A stretch of DNA of 64,000 bases from contig CM017462.1 in NCBI GenBank assembly GCA_007674295.1, positions 1 through 64,000 of the forward strand. The letters are read 5' to 3'. This document shows positions 17,066-26,728 of the stretch, one piece after another. A program made the translations under genes and the position numbers. Position 1 is the first letter of the stretch. The number at the start of each line of letters is the position of its first letter. Under the pieces are notes generated by a model that searched no databases, was not told the DNA's origin, and was given only the letters and a program-made list of their open reading frames with translations. The stretch comes from Antonospora locustae. Lineage: Eukaryota > Microsporidia.

Positions 17066-19669
17066 TCAATTAACGTTTTTCAGGTTAACAGTCAGGTTGA
17101 ACACAAGTCTTTGTCTCCGCGAGTCCTTATCAACACAGAAATACCCCATTCGTATAAACTGAAACTTATCGTAGCGCTGTGCACCTTCTACTCTTCTATC
17201 GCAGTAGCCTTTCACAGTGCGTAGGCTATCTGCATTGGCTTTGCCTTGCTTATCAAATAAAGGGGAAAACATTCGTAGTTCAACAGAAACAGGATGGCTA
17301 ACCCACTGAATAAACTTCTTTGGCTTTTCGTTAGTCTTCTTGAGAAGCAGGACACCTTCAACCTCTTTTGCTACCGCTACAGGAAACAGACCAAGAAGAC
17401 CCACCGGCTGTGTGGGCGATAACCTCATAAAGCTCTTTTCTGGGCACTGTGCAAAGTCGCTACCGTCAATACATATTATTTTGTCAAAGACAACACCGTC
17501 TGCAAGTTTCGTTTGACTCCTCTTCATTGCTGATTGAATATCAGTGCTGCATTCACAGTCAAAAAGATTCTCACATAAACTTGCGTCCCAGTTGCCGTGC
17601 ATAGTGCCAAATGCATCTTTTGGGCACATGCTTCTTTTCTCTTGTATATAGTCTTCAATTCTAGATAGCACGGTGCAAAGCACGAGAAGATGAACTACTC
17701 TTTCCTTGACATCGCCATCTGCCGTTCTAGAGATACTCTCAATACTCAGCATTGCCTGCCTGTACAGGCCAACAATATGCCCTTTTATTTCGTTGAACTT
17801 CTCTACGCACACATCTTCGCATACATGTGTATTTGCTGCATCTAAGACTGTCTTTTTTTTGAGCTTTCGCATCTCCCTTTTAATACGTCTGCCCACTTTA
17901 TTTACTGCACTGGACATCATGGCCTTGTCTTTCACAAGAGCAGCTGTGTTGCCTGTACACTTGTCACAAACAAAGATAGCATATATGGGGTCTGTGACAC
18001 ACATTACACGTTTTGCCACAGCATTCAAATCTTCCCTCACAAAACTTTCAAGCATCTTTGTGTCTATTGTGCTGTCAGAAAAGGTTATGCCCACTTTCTC
18101 GCAAAATCTGTTTATGGCTTGTGGCGTAAACCCTCGACGTCTGAGCCCCTTTATTGTAAACAGCCTTGGGTCATCGATGCTTTTTATCACCTTGTTCTCG
18201 ATCAGCTTCTTTATTTTTCTCTTACTCAGTAAGGCGTCTGGCATGTTTAGTCTGCTAAACTCCCATTGCACGGGCATGTACAGCCCCAGGTTCTTGAGAA
18301 GCCATTTGTAGGGCTCCTGCCTGGTAAGAAACTCTCTAGAGCAGAATGAGTGTGTCACGTCTTCAAGTGAATCGCATATACACAATGCAAAGTCATACGA
18401 CGGATAAACTTTGTAGCGTGTTCCTGTCAGCGAATGCGGCTTTTCGATGACTCTAAAAGCAACCAGGTCTAGCATGAACGGGTTTGTCGAGTCTGTATCC
18501 ATCTTCAAGCGAAGTACAGCAGTTCCCTCTTTCCAGCGACCATCAATCATCTCTTGAAACAATGTTAAATTAACATCCACAGGCCGGTCGCGAAATGGAC
18601 TCAGCTTAAAATGTAGCTCAGAAGTGATTTCTTCCTCGGGAGAGACAGAATGCCTAGCGTGTATTTCACAGTTCGATGGACACATGCATTCTGGATGCTT
18701 TGTACCGCTTCTTATGTACTTTTTTAAAACCTCTGCAGCTGGATACTGTTGTCTTCCATGGTGTACAACACCCACAGATCTTCTGTATTTTCTGACGTCG
18801 TCAAGAGGAAGGTGGCAAACGTATGCCTTTCCTTCTCTTATCAGAGCCTTGCCAAATTCAATCATCTTTTCAAAGTAGTCAGATGATGCGGTGACAAATT
18901 TTGGCTTGAAACCTAGCCACTCAACGTCTTTTATGATGGCCCTGTAGTACTTCATATTTTCGTTCTTTGGATTTGTGTCGTCAAATCGCAGAAACACATA
19001 TCCATTGTGCTTTTCGGCATATTTGAAGTTCAGATTCAGCGCCTTTGCGTGGCCTATGTGCAGAACTCCGTTAGGCTCGGGTGGAAACCGAGTCACAACC
19101 ACACCCCCAGTACGTCTTAGGTGCAAGTCCCTTATGTTTTCATCCACCTGTGGGTTTTCTCCTGGTCGATGAAGCCTGGCTATCTCTCCCTCGTCCAACC
19201 AGTCTTTCTTTGCCCTGGACGCTCTAGAAGCATTGACAGATTCCTTGTTTTCCACAACGCCTTTAACTATTTCCATCACTCTGCGCGAGTCGTTGAATTT
19301 GAACTTGTCACTGAATGCTTTCATGATATCCTTTAGGCTTCCACAGGTCCTCTGTGCTTCCTCTCTGATCTCTTCATCGGTTCTAATCTGTTCCTTGATG
19401 AACTTCTCTAAATCTTCATACTCCATGTTCTGTTCGACGGCAAACTTCAATGATCTTTCGTTTTTGATAAGCCCACTCTCAATTGCTTTGGTCACATTCT
19501 TATCAGAAGTATACTGTGCCTGAACCAGAAGAAGTCTGTTGCTACTTGCTGAGTTTCTTAGTATAAGGCCGAGCCTTTCAGATATCTTTGTGTTCTTGAG
19601 CAGCTCCATCTGCTTTCTTTCGGAGACACCCATTGATGAAAGACGGTGTTTGATATGATCCACATTCAT
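17066..19669 (-). CDS. Glutaminyl-tRNA synthetase with a large insertion
   Basis: 867 residues. The non-specific RNA-binding N-terminal domain occupies about 1-180. The class I core follows: TRFPPEPNGVLHIGHAKALN (HIGH at 204-207), FLRFDDTNPKNE, and the KMSKS-like LSKRK at 481-485 with DDPRLFTIKGLRRRGFTPQA, which marks GlnRS rather than GluRS. The anticodon-binding beta-barrels end the protein (KFIQWVSHP, KFQFIRMGYFCVDKDSRRQR). It charges tRNA-Gln in the cytosol. About 160 extra residues (565-728), Lys/Cys-rich and helical, interrupt the proximal anticodon barrel. GCCCCCAA precedes the ATG. Confidence 0.93.
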   Translation of the reverse strand: MNVDHIKHRLSSMGVSERKQMELLKNTKISERLGLILRNSASSNRLLLVQAQYTSDKNVTKAIESGLIKNERSLKFAVEQNMEYEDLEKFIKEQIRTDEEIREEAQRTCGSLKDIMKAFSDKFKFNDSRRVMEIVKGVVENKESVNASRASRAKKDWLDEGEIARLHRPGENPQVDENIRDLHLRRTGGVVVTRFPPEPNGVLHIGHAKALNLNFKYAEKHNGYVFLRFDDTNPKNENMKYYRAIIKDVEWLGFKPKFVTASSDYFEKMIEFGKALIREGKAYVCHLPLDDVRKYRRSVGVVHHGRQQYPAAEVLKKYIRSGTKHPECMCPSNCEIHARHSVSPEEEITSELHFKLSPFRDRPVDVNLTLFQEMIDGRWKEGTAVLRLKMDTDSTNPFMLDLVAFRVIEKPHSLTGTRYKVYPSYDFALCICDSLEDVTHSFCSREFLTRQEPYKWLLKNLGLYMPVQWEFSRLNMPDALLSKRKIKKLIENKVIKSIDDPRLFTIKGLRRRGFTPQAINRFCEKVGITFSDSTIDTKMLESFVREDLNAVAKRVMCVTDPIYAIFVCDKCTGNTAALVKDKAMMSSAVNKVGRRIKREMRKLKKKTVLDAANTHVCEDVCVEKFNEIKGHIVGLYRQAMLSIESISRTADGDVKERVVHLLVLCTVLSRIEDYIQEKRSMCPKDAFGTMHGNWDASLCENLFDCECSTDIQSAMKRSQTKLADGVVFDKIICIDGSDFAQCPEKSFMRLSPTQPVGLLGLFPVAVAKEVEGVLLLKKTNEKPKKFIQWVSHPVSVELRMFSPLFDKQGKANADSLRTVKGYCDRRVEGAQRYDKFQFIRMGYFCVDKDSRRQRLVFNLTVNLKNVN

Positions 19670-19765
19670 TTGGGGGCATCTTTTGAAAGCATAACTGCTG
19701 CATGTGCTGTGCAGCAGTTGAAATGCAGGGGTTCGTGGTAGCTGTTGAATAAAAAGACCCCTAGA

Positions 19766-20878
19766 ATGAGCATTCCTATTAAGAAATCGATTTTTGATGT
19801 TGATCTAAAAGGTAAAAGAGTGTTTCTGCGTGCTGACTTCAATGTGCCTATTATGGACGGTGTGATACAAGATGATTATAAGATAAAGGCCACAATACCC
19901 ACGATACAACACATTGTGGATGCTGGTTCCTCAAAGCTAGTTATCGGTAGCCACTTGGGTAGGCCCAAGGGCATGTTCCTAGAGAAGCTTAGTTTGTATC
20001 CTATTTTGTGCTACCTCAACTCCCATTTATCCACAAAGTTTGTCTTTAAAAGCTTGGAAGAGGCTGTAAAACAAGACTTCGCCCTTGCTGAAAATCTCAG
20101 ATTCCACAGTGAGGAGGATGATGGATATGGAGACCTTTTCGCCAATAATTTTGATCTTGTTGTTGTGGATGCCTTTGGATGCATACACAGGAGAGCCATG
20201 TCCATTGTAGAGACGGGACTGCCCTGCGTGATGGGGCTGCTCATGAAAAAAGAGATTGAGGTCGCCAGAATGCTGGAAAAGGGTGTTGATCTGTGCATAC
20301 TAGGGGGTGCAAAAGTGAGAGACAAATTGAAGCTGATATCACGGCTCAGGAAAAAGTCCAAGCAGGTTTGGATCGTTGGTGCTATGTGCTTTACAATAAT
20401 GAAAGACGGTTACATGAAAGAGATAGGCGACAGCAAGTACGAGGAAAATGCTCCAGTTGACGAGATCATGAGAGAAAAGCCGCCAAGTCTTCCTGTTGAC
20501 TTTGTGGTAAAGAAAGACGACACATGCATGACGGTTGACGAAATTCAGGAGGGTCAAGTCGGTGTCGACATTGGTGAAAAAACCCTGGCTTTGGTGGAAA
20601 GGGATGTATTTTCTTCCAGGACTCTATTCTGGAATGGCCCGCCTGGAATATTTGAGGAGAAGGAGTCTTCTAGGGGTACAGAGAAGCTGGTCAAAATTCT
20701 GTCCAGGTTTTGCCGCAATGGTGGTGTGTGTATTGTTGGAGGCGGTGACACTGCATCTGCGGTTAAAAAGTTTGGATGTTACGATGCATTTACTCATGTG
20801 TCCACAGGCGGTGGATCGTTTATGACACTCTTAGAAGGCGGATGTCTTCCTGGGATAGATGCTATTGATAATGTATAG
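19766..20878 (+). CDS. Phosphoglycerate kinase
   Basis: 370 residues, slightly short of the usual 390-417. N-domain signature KRVFLRADFNVPI; substrate loop GSHLGRPKGMF; LAENLRFHSEEDDG; VVVDAFGCIHR; CILGGAKVRDK; LFWNGPPGIFE; and the C-domain nucleotide site CIVGGGDTASAVKKFG with THVSTGGGSFMTLLEG. It makes ATP from 1,3-bisphosphoglycerate in glycolysis, a main energy route for organisms without respiration. CCCC lies four bases before ATG 19766. AATAAA follows about 15 bp after the stop. It is divergent from GlnRS with about 95 bp between. Confidence 0.96.
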   Translation: MSIPIKKSIFDVDLKGKRVFLRADFNVPIMDGVIQDDYKIKATIPTIQHIVDAGSSKLVIGSHLGRPKGMFLEKLSLYPILCYLNSHLSTKFVFKSLEEAVKQDFALAENLRFHSEEDDGYGDLFANNFDLVVVDAFGCIHRRAMSIVETGLPCVMGLLMKKEIEVARMLEKGVDLCILGGAKVRDKLKLISRLRKKSKQVWIVGAMCFTIMKDGYMKEIGDSKYEENAPVDEIMREKPPSLPVDFVVKKDDTCMTVDEIQEGQVGVDIGEKTLALVERDVFSSRTLFWNGPPGIFEEKESSRGTEKLVKILSRFCRNGGVCIVGGGDTASAVKKFGCYDAFTHVSTGGGSFMTLLEGGCLPGIDAIDNV

Positions 20879-21383
20879 AGCAGGGCCCGCTTAATAAATA
20901 TGATGTAATTTAACAGATTAACTCAAATATCACATTTCCCTATGTAGCGTGGCAGCAGCAGATTTTGCAAGGTTGATACAAATTGGTTGTAGACAAAGCT
21001 TCTCAGGTACTGTCTGTGGCCTGTGTTCTTGGCCTAAAGTGTTGTATTTATTTAGAAACTCGCTTGCTTGTTACAGAGAACACTGTCGCATGTAGTGTAT
21101 CAACTGAACATCGCCATACTTCGCTATGCCAAAAATTATTCACCTATAACATCTTGTACATGCGAACAGAGTTTTCGCGTATTTCATCAACTAAATAACT
21201 CTATGTGCGCATGTGAAGGATTTGACATCTACTGAATCAGGTACTTTTGGTCAGCAAAGTAATGATTACTAGCAAGAAGCTGCGCTTGTTCTTGACGATT
21301 GAGTTGCAGGTAAGCAGACTTCACATGCGTTTAAGGTGCACCTCAGACAACTATTCAAACAAAGATCCTCAAAACTAAACCCC
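20879..21383. other. Intergenic region with possible short exon and intron of the USP gene
   Basis: Mostly empty spacer after PGK. At 21262-21309 a 16-codon ATG-started frame ends in CAG followed by GTAAGC; a 26-bp stretch (21310-21335) ending TTTAAG would, if removed, join this frame to the open frame leading into the USP protein. Unspliced, the frame stops shortly after. This is only a candidate, because CCCC abuts the later ATG at 21384. Confidence 0.3.
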
Positions 21384-23768
21384 ATGAAAGTCCTTGGGCT
21401 TACAATTCATTATAAGTCAGAAACCAAAAACAAAGAGGTTGATCAAGATGATGTATTGCTAGACGTGTTAAAGACATTGTTTCTGTCGCAGGACATGTCT
21501 TACGAGAAATTCACGGACGTCTTCGTGCTAAGAGACATCGAGGGAGTTGTTGATCCGCGCAATAGAATGAAAGACTGCAGGAATCTCGTGTTTGAGCTTG
21601 TAGAAAGAGAAAAAGATCTAAACAATACTAAAAAGGTCAAAACAGTTGACAACCAGGAAGTTGGAAAGAGGGTCTTAGATGCAGGAAAGAGCACGACAAC
21701 AGCGCGCAAAGAGGAGTGCTTACAGAGTATAAATACTCAATGTACTGCAAATGTGCTAGAAAAAGACCACGATGAGAGAGACAGTAGCGGTGATGTGTAC
21801 TCATCCGTCATCAGCAAAAACAAAACAAAGACGGTGAGCGTAGAGGGCAGCGCATATGAGGACTGCAGCACTGGTGGCGTCAAGAGGTCTCCAAGCCAAG
21901 AAATATTCCTAGACTACGACATGTTAACACCACTCAACGGATTCTGTGGTATGAGCAACATCGGAAATACGTGCTTCATGAATACTGCCATTCAGTGTCT
22001 CTCCAACCTTCCTTTGTTTACATCATTTTTCTTGACAAAGGAATATTTGCGATGGATAAACACTAGAAACAAGCTGGGACATAAGGGAGAGATGGCAAGA
22101 TTGTGGTATTTGCTAGTGAAAGACCTGTTTTCCGAAAAGAAAGTAATAAAGGCATACAACTTCAAGTCTGCGCTGGGAAAGTTGACGAACAAATTTGTTG
22201 ACTTCGAGGAGCAAGATACAGCAGAGTTTGTAAACATGGTTCTTGACTGCTTGCACGAGGATCTGAAAATGGATGAAGATGTTTTTGAAAAGGCATCTGG
22301 AATGTTCAACTTCAAGATAGACTTTGAACGCCTCAACTGCCCTGGTGACGTCCTGAAAGAGTGCAACACTGCAAACTTTGAATGTGGTGAAAGCACCAAA
22401 GAGCACATGGATTTGGACATAGAAATGCACAACAGGCAGTCTGCAGCAAGCACACTCTTCGAAGGTGATCACGCTCCTAATGCACACCTGGAAGGCCTTG
22501 TACACAACGAAGCCGAAGAAAGCACTGGTACTCTATGCTTGAAGGGCAACAGCACCTGCACTTCAGGAAATGCGAATGACTCCAAGACACTGAGAAAAGA
22601 AATCGACGAGGTTCTTCAGGAGTACTTTTCGTTCAACAACAAGAACCAGTATGATCTAGATTGGTATTTTTATCTAAAAGGCAACACATCGATAGTCTCC
22701 TTGCTGTTCAGCGGCAAGCTGCTATCAACTCTAGAGTGCCTGAACTGCAACCTAGTCTCAAAGAAGTATGAGCTGTTCACATCGCTATCACTAAACATCC
22801 CGGAAAGGAAGAACTCTGTATTTCTGATTTTCGACTCGGACTTCAAGCCCCCGATTTGCATACCCGTAGACATATCGTGGTACGTCGGAGAGCTCAAAAA
22901 GATTATAAAATACGAGTACCAGATACAGCATGACATGATCGTAGTGTCTGTTAAAAACGGAAGCGTTGAGAAGGTGTACTCTGATCATGAAAGACTGGTG
23001 GAAGGGCTTTGCTGTTACGAATACGACTCAGAGGATGAGTACTGCTGGCTTCGAATACGGGCTGCGAACTACCTCATTCTAAACTCGTATCTGGACTTTA
23101 TGTTTCTTGTGAAATACAAGGACGATGTGCCCTACAACTACGGAAGAGTTGTCAAGAAGCTCAAGCCTCTGATGCAGAAGGACGTAGACCTTGACTATCA
23201 AGAATGGTCCAAGATATTTGATCTGGTTCTGACGCACAAGCAGCCCGGAAGCAGAGTCTCTACATTTCCAGTGATGACAATGGTTCTAAAGCTGAGCGCC
23301 TTTCAGGAGCTCTTTGGAAAGAACTTCAGCATGAGATCGTATTTGAATTATGATAGAGAGCTGACTTTAGATGACTGCATACAATCGTTTGAAAGCAAGG
23401 AGTATCTCCTTGGAAACAACAACGTCTACTGTGCAAAGTGCGAATCCAACCAGGACCACTCCAAGGAGTTTGTGATATATAAGACGCCTAAGTACCTGAT
23501 ACTCCACTTCAAGAGGCTAAGCTATGAGTTTGGATATTGCAACAAGATAAACACATATGTGGATTTCAAGGAAGAGTGTATAATAAAGGGTGAGCAGTAC
23601 TCTCTACAGGGAATATGCAATCACATAGAGATTGCCATGTCCAGTGGACATTATACAGCTACGGTCAAGAAAAACGGCGAGTGGTACTGTTTTAATGACG
23701 CTTGTATAACAAAGGTTGAGAACCTAGTAAAGGAGAATGCATACATGTTGTTTTACGCAAAAGCATAG
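21384..23768 (+). CDS. Ubiquitin carboxyl-terminal hydrolase (USP/UBP family)
   Basis: 794 residues. The Cys box GMSNIGNTCFMNTAIQCLSN (Cys197) and His box (SGHYTATVKKNGEWYCFND, His756) give the catalytic thiol protease that removes ubiquitin from proteins. Two CxxC pairs (CLNC and CAKC) form the zinc-stabilised fingers. Layout, with about 180 residues before the Cys box and a long divergent insert between the boxes, resembles Ubp12/USP4/USP15-type enzymes. The start at 21384 follows CCCC directly; the frame is open back to 21303, and a spliced upstream start is possible. The insert at about residues 340-400 is acidic and low in conservation. Confidence 0.93.
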   Translation: MKVLGLTIHYKSETKNKEVDQDDVLLDVLKTLFLSQDMSYEKFTDVFVLRDIEGVVDPRNRMKDCRNLVFELVEREKDLNNTKKVKTVDNQEVGKRVLDAGKSTTTARKEECLQSINTQCTANVLEKDHDERDSSGDVYSSVISKNKTKTVSVEGSAYEDCSTGGVKRSPSQEIFLDYDMLTPLNGFCGMSNIGNTCFMNTAIQCLSNLPLFTSFFLTKEYLRWINTRNKLGHKGEMARLWYLLVKDLFSEKKVIKAYNFKSALGKLTNKFVDFEEQDTAEFVNMVLDCLHEDLKMDEDVFEKASGMFNFKIDFERLNCPGDVLKECNTANFECGESTKEHMDLDIEMHNRQSAASTLFEGDHAPNAHLEGLVHNEAEESTGTLCLKGNSTCTSGNANDSKTLRKEIDEVLQEYFSFNNKNQYDLDWYFYLKGNTSIVSLLFSGKLLSTLECLNCNLVSKKYELFTSLSLNIPERKNSVFLIFDSDFKPPICIPVDISWYVGELKKIIKYEYQIQHDMIVVSVKNGSVEKVYSDHERLVEGLCCYEYDSEDEYCWLRIRAANYLILNSYLDFMFLVKYKDDVPYNYGRVVKKLKPLMQKDVDLDYQEWSKIFDLVLTHKQPGSRVSTFPVMTMVLKLSAFQELFGKNFSMRSYLNYDRELTLDDCIQSFESKEYLLGNNNVYCAKCESNQDHSKEFVIYKTPKYLILHFKRLSYEFGYCNKINTYVDFKEECIIKGEQYSLQGICNHIEIAMSSGHYTATVKKNGEWYCFNDACITKVENLVKENAYMLFYAKA

Positions 23769-23915
23769 TTGCGAGTGCCTTGGATATTCCCAATGTGTTT
23801 ATTGTTTTGCCAGAATTTATTGTGAGAAACTCTATTCACTTGTATCATTCATGTTCATATAAACGCCTAATTCAATGACAACTGGCATTTACTGTGAATG
23901 CTATTTTCTGCATGT

Positions 23916-24437
23916 TCAGTGGCACGGCAGTCTTTCTACAACAAACCTCTTGCCCTGTATATACAAAAGAGGGACACCCTCTATCTTTCTAATACGTTGC
24001 TTCAGCTCAGTGTCGCACGTTGCCACTATGTAACAGCGGTTGACTTTAACTCTTTTCAATATGCAGTCGTCTGCATACGTACCCCGGTGGTCACATTCTA
24101 ACCTTTTAAAGTCTTTGTCTTTGACCAGTGCCAATGCCACTCTGTAAACTCTTCCGAGCTTCTCAAGCTCTCCAATTACACACTCTGTGACAAACAGTGT
24201 GGTGTTGGCAAGTAGGCAATTCAGGAGCTCTATGCGAAGATCCAGCTTTTTTCGAATGCAGAAGTTTATGAAGTTTGTATCTATGATGACGTTGTATGGC
24301 GGAGTCAGCGTATAGTTTATTCGAAATGCTTCGTTGTGCGTGTAGTCTGTGGATTCAGAGGACTCCTCCGCTGGTGCAGCAGCTTTCTTGTGCTTAGGCA
24401 TTCTCTTCATCTTTGTCTGATTGAGTTTTTTTCCCAT
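23916..24437 (-). CDS. Fcf1/Utp24, PIN-domain rRNA processing endonuclease
   Basis: 173 residues. Basic N-terminus (GKKLNQTKMKRMPKHKK), then the PIN domain: PPYNVIIDTNFINFCIRKKL with the first catalytic Asp, FVTECVIGELEKLG, HRGTYADDCILKRV and YIVATCDTELKQRIRKIEGV with the later acidic residues. Fcf1 cleaves pre-rRNA at sites A1/A2 in the small-subunit processome in the nucleolus. It lacks little of the usual ~190-residue length. AGCCC abuts the ATG. It is convergent with the USP gene. Confidence 0.95.
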   Translation of the reverse strand: MGKKLNQTKMKRMPKHKKAAAPAEESSESTDYTHNEAFRINYTLTPPYNVIIDTNFINFCIRKKLDLRIELLNCLLANTTLFVTECVIGELEKLGRVYRVALALVKDKDFKRLECDHRGTYADDCILKRVKVNRCYIVATCDTELKQRIRKIEGVPLLYIQGKRFVVERLPCH

Positions 24438-24554
24438 GGGCTTTCATGTTTTCTTCTGGATAACATGGTCTCCGATGTATTTGCAAACAGCACCTGCAGA
24501 AGGGCACACCACTCTCTCTCGTGAAAGGAAAAAATTTATTAATAGTGAGTGTTG

Positions 24555-24803
24555 CTAGCCAAAATGTGAGTAACTTTGGTATGTTGGGTAAGGCTCAGGA
24601 TCGGACTCGCTTTCGTAGTGCACACCCGGTTGTATGGGCGTTGGCTTCATATACAGTGTTTCTCCTGGCGCCACACCTGTCTGTGGATATATAGAGTACT
24701 GCCCGCCTCTAAAGGCATGCTCGTCCTTTGGTGCAAAATTTCTTCTAAACAGACCGTAAGATAGATCCGTACAGCATACAAGAGCCATGTTGAACAACAG
24801 CAT
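24555..24803 (-). CDS. Hypothetical small Pro/Tyr-rich protein
   Basis: 82 residues (or 77 from the second Met). The N-terminus is mildly hydrophobic (MLLFNMALVCCTDLSYG) and could be a poor signal peptide or a palmitoylation-prone Cys pair. The rest is Gly/Pro/Tyr-rich (SIYPQTGVAPGETLYMKPTP, SDPEPYPTYQSYSHFG), typical of disordered or structural spore proteins. No family recognised and no CCC before the ATG. Confidence 0.4.
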   Translation of the reverse strand: MLLFNMALVCCTDLSYGLFRRNFAPKDEHAFRGGQYSIYPQTGVAPGETLYMKPTPIQPGVHYESESDPEPYPTYQSYSHFG

Positions 24804-25703
24804 TGCAGCTTATATGCCAGCATCTTTTATGTAATAAACAAAAATGTAATACAAAAACGTTTCCTTCAGGTTTTATATAACGGCCTTATCATATGCCACC
24901 AATCTCAAACATAGATGCTTCATGACTCAAAATTGGACTCGCACAGCACATACAGTGAACACGTCTTCTATCTCACACGCAATCACAGAGACTCAGGCTC
25001 CTGAAGAGATGTCTCCAGCTAGCTCTGTCTACTAATGGTTTCATATGTCATTCCACGCTCTAAAAGTGGTGTTCACCTGCAATGCTTAGTGTTCATCGTT
25101 TGTGAGACAGACATTCCATTTTCTTCAACTTACCTCCCAGTCTCTGGCATCAGATAGGTGTCAAGCTGCAGCGTAAAATTCAATATAAAATTTACAAACA
25201 AAGACCCCTGTCCTTGCGCTCGGGTTATTCTATTCAATGACGTTTTACACGGAGAATAGAGTATTGCTATTTGCATACAGCCAAATTAGTAGATCCTCAA
25301 GTCTGTGTCTGCATTAGCACAGCTGCTCGCAAGAGCACAATTTTTGGAAGGAAGGCTCTGCCTCTCCTGAACTAACATTTTCTGAGCACCAATGCTCTAC
25401 ATATCCTGCTGATGAGAGTGCTATCTGTCACAGATTGTATGTTGAAAAAACACCAACACATGCGATTGGCGTTTTACAGTGAATGCTTCACACACCGATT
25501 TAGGCATCAAAAATGGAAGCAAGGAGCAGGATACTCGCATGCGAAGTTTTTCGTGCCACAAGTTCCTGGTGTAAAAGCGAGACTGTGGTTTACTGAATGG
25601 TACGCATTGAAAATGCTGAAAGCCGCCCTTTCCGTTTACAACACACACATGAGAACACATGAAAAGTGGTTTTGCACTAGAGCGTTCAAGCCCATCCCTT
25701 CAA
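24804..25703. other. Intergenic region, nothing recognised
   Basis: About 900 bp, one of the longest empty stretches in the core. A 114-codon plus-strand ORF (25412-25756) overlaps the better supported gene at 25704 in another frame and lacks a start signal. No tRNA or repeat seen. Confidence 0.4.
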
Positions 25704-26006
25704 ATGAAAAGAATACGACTGAAAAAGAAAGGCGACGATCTGCTAAGAAAACTTGAATATATCAATTTGGCAAAGAAAACTGAAAAAACAAAGTCGGATT
25801 TTATTCACGACGCCAAGCAGATTGCACGCACATACATGCCGCACAGAAGAAACCCCGAGTTTAAGTATTTTATCAAGTATCTCATTGAGGATCTTGTGTG
25901 TGGCTGCGATGCAGGTTTCATCTGCGAAACTATAAATGATCTCCGGAGAGTTTTCAGCAAGAAAGTTAACGAGAACGCAAAGGATGAACAAAGGTACGAG
26001 TGCTGA
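25704..26006 (+). CDS. Hypothetical basic helical protein
   Basis: 100 residues, strongly basic N-terminus (MKRIRLKKKGDDLLRKLEYI), helical throughout. Possible small nuclear or ribosome-associated protein, but no motif is recognised. CCC six bases before ATG 25704 supports this start over the ATG at 25659 in the same frame. Confidence 0.45.
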   Translation: MKRIRLKKKGDDLLRKLEYINLAKKTEKTKSDFIHDAKQIARTYMPHRRNPEFKYFIKYLIEDLVCGCDAGFICETINDLRRVFSKKVNENAKDEQRYEC

Positions 26007-26728
26007 CATGCATGCAACTAAGAAAAAGAGCTCTGTGGTGTGACTTACAAGTCATAAAGCATTGCCTTCTCAGCTGGGCTCTATGTTGTTTCAAAGTACA
26101 TTTCCCTAGCGAGGACTTTGCTATGACGGTATGTCAAGCACATTTATCAGCATTTCACAACACATACAGTTAAGATGCACGCAAAGGATGATTTAATAAA
26201 TTCACGTAACCCTTGTGTTTCTTCGTTTGTGTATAAGCAGCGAGGGTTCATGCGTGCTTCTTTTTTGTTTGCACGCTGTTGCTCTTCTTCCTTTCAATCA
26301 GGTGATTGCAAATGCAAATGTGCTTGCACCTCAGAATTAAGGCGCCCACAGAAGCAGCACGTTGTCAAAAGAAAAAGACGTCTCTGGCTCTGCAGCCGGC
26401 TAAAGGAACTAGTGAATACTAAAATAAGACTCTTGCTCAGACATTTGGAGTCGGTTTTATATTCTCAAGTAGGAACATTTAATAACAGATGCGCATACAA
26501 TAAAGCTGTGTCTATGTTTTGAGAATCATCTGAACTGCCTCATTGTCTGCTCAAACAACGTAGAGCACGTCATTCGTTCCAACATAACCTATAAAAAACA
26601 CACGCAGTGCGTGAATAACGCAGCGTTCCTGTCGGTACAAGTGCATTTCCAAATTGCATCTGTCCATTCACTCACAATGTAACTTCCAAGAAACTCATCA
26701 TCTGCAACGTACACTTCCGTTTCTTCAT
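26007..26728. other. Intergenic region, one doubtful ORF
   Basis: A 115-codon plus-strand ORF (26175-26522) rich in Cys and Arg has no CCC signal and no recognisable domain; I do not call it a gene. Otherwise nothing seen. Confidence 0.35.

Noticed and set aside
25412..25756. 114-codon plus-strand ORF
   Set aside because: Overlaps the CCC-supported gene at 25704 in another frame and has no recognisable features.
26175..26522. 115-codon Cys/Arg-rich plus-strand ORF
   Set aside because: No start signal; composition typical of non-coding frames here.
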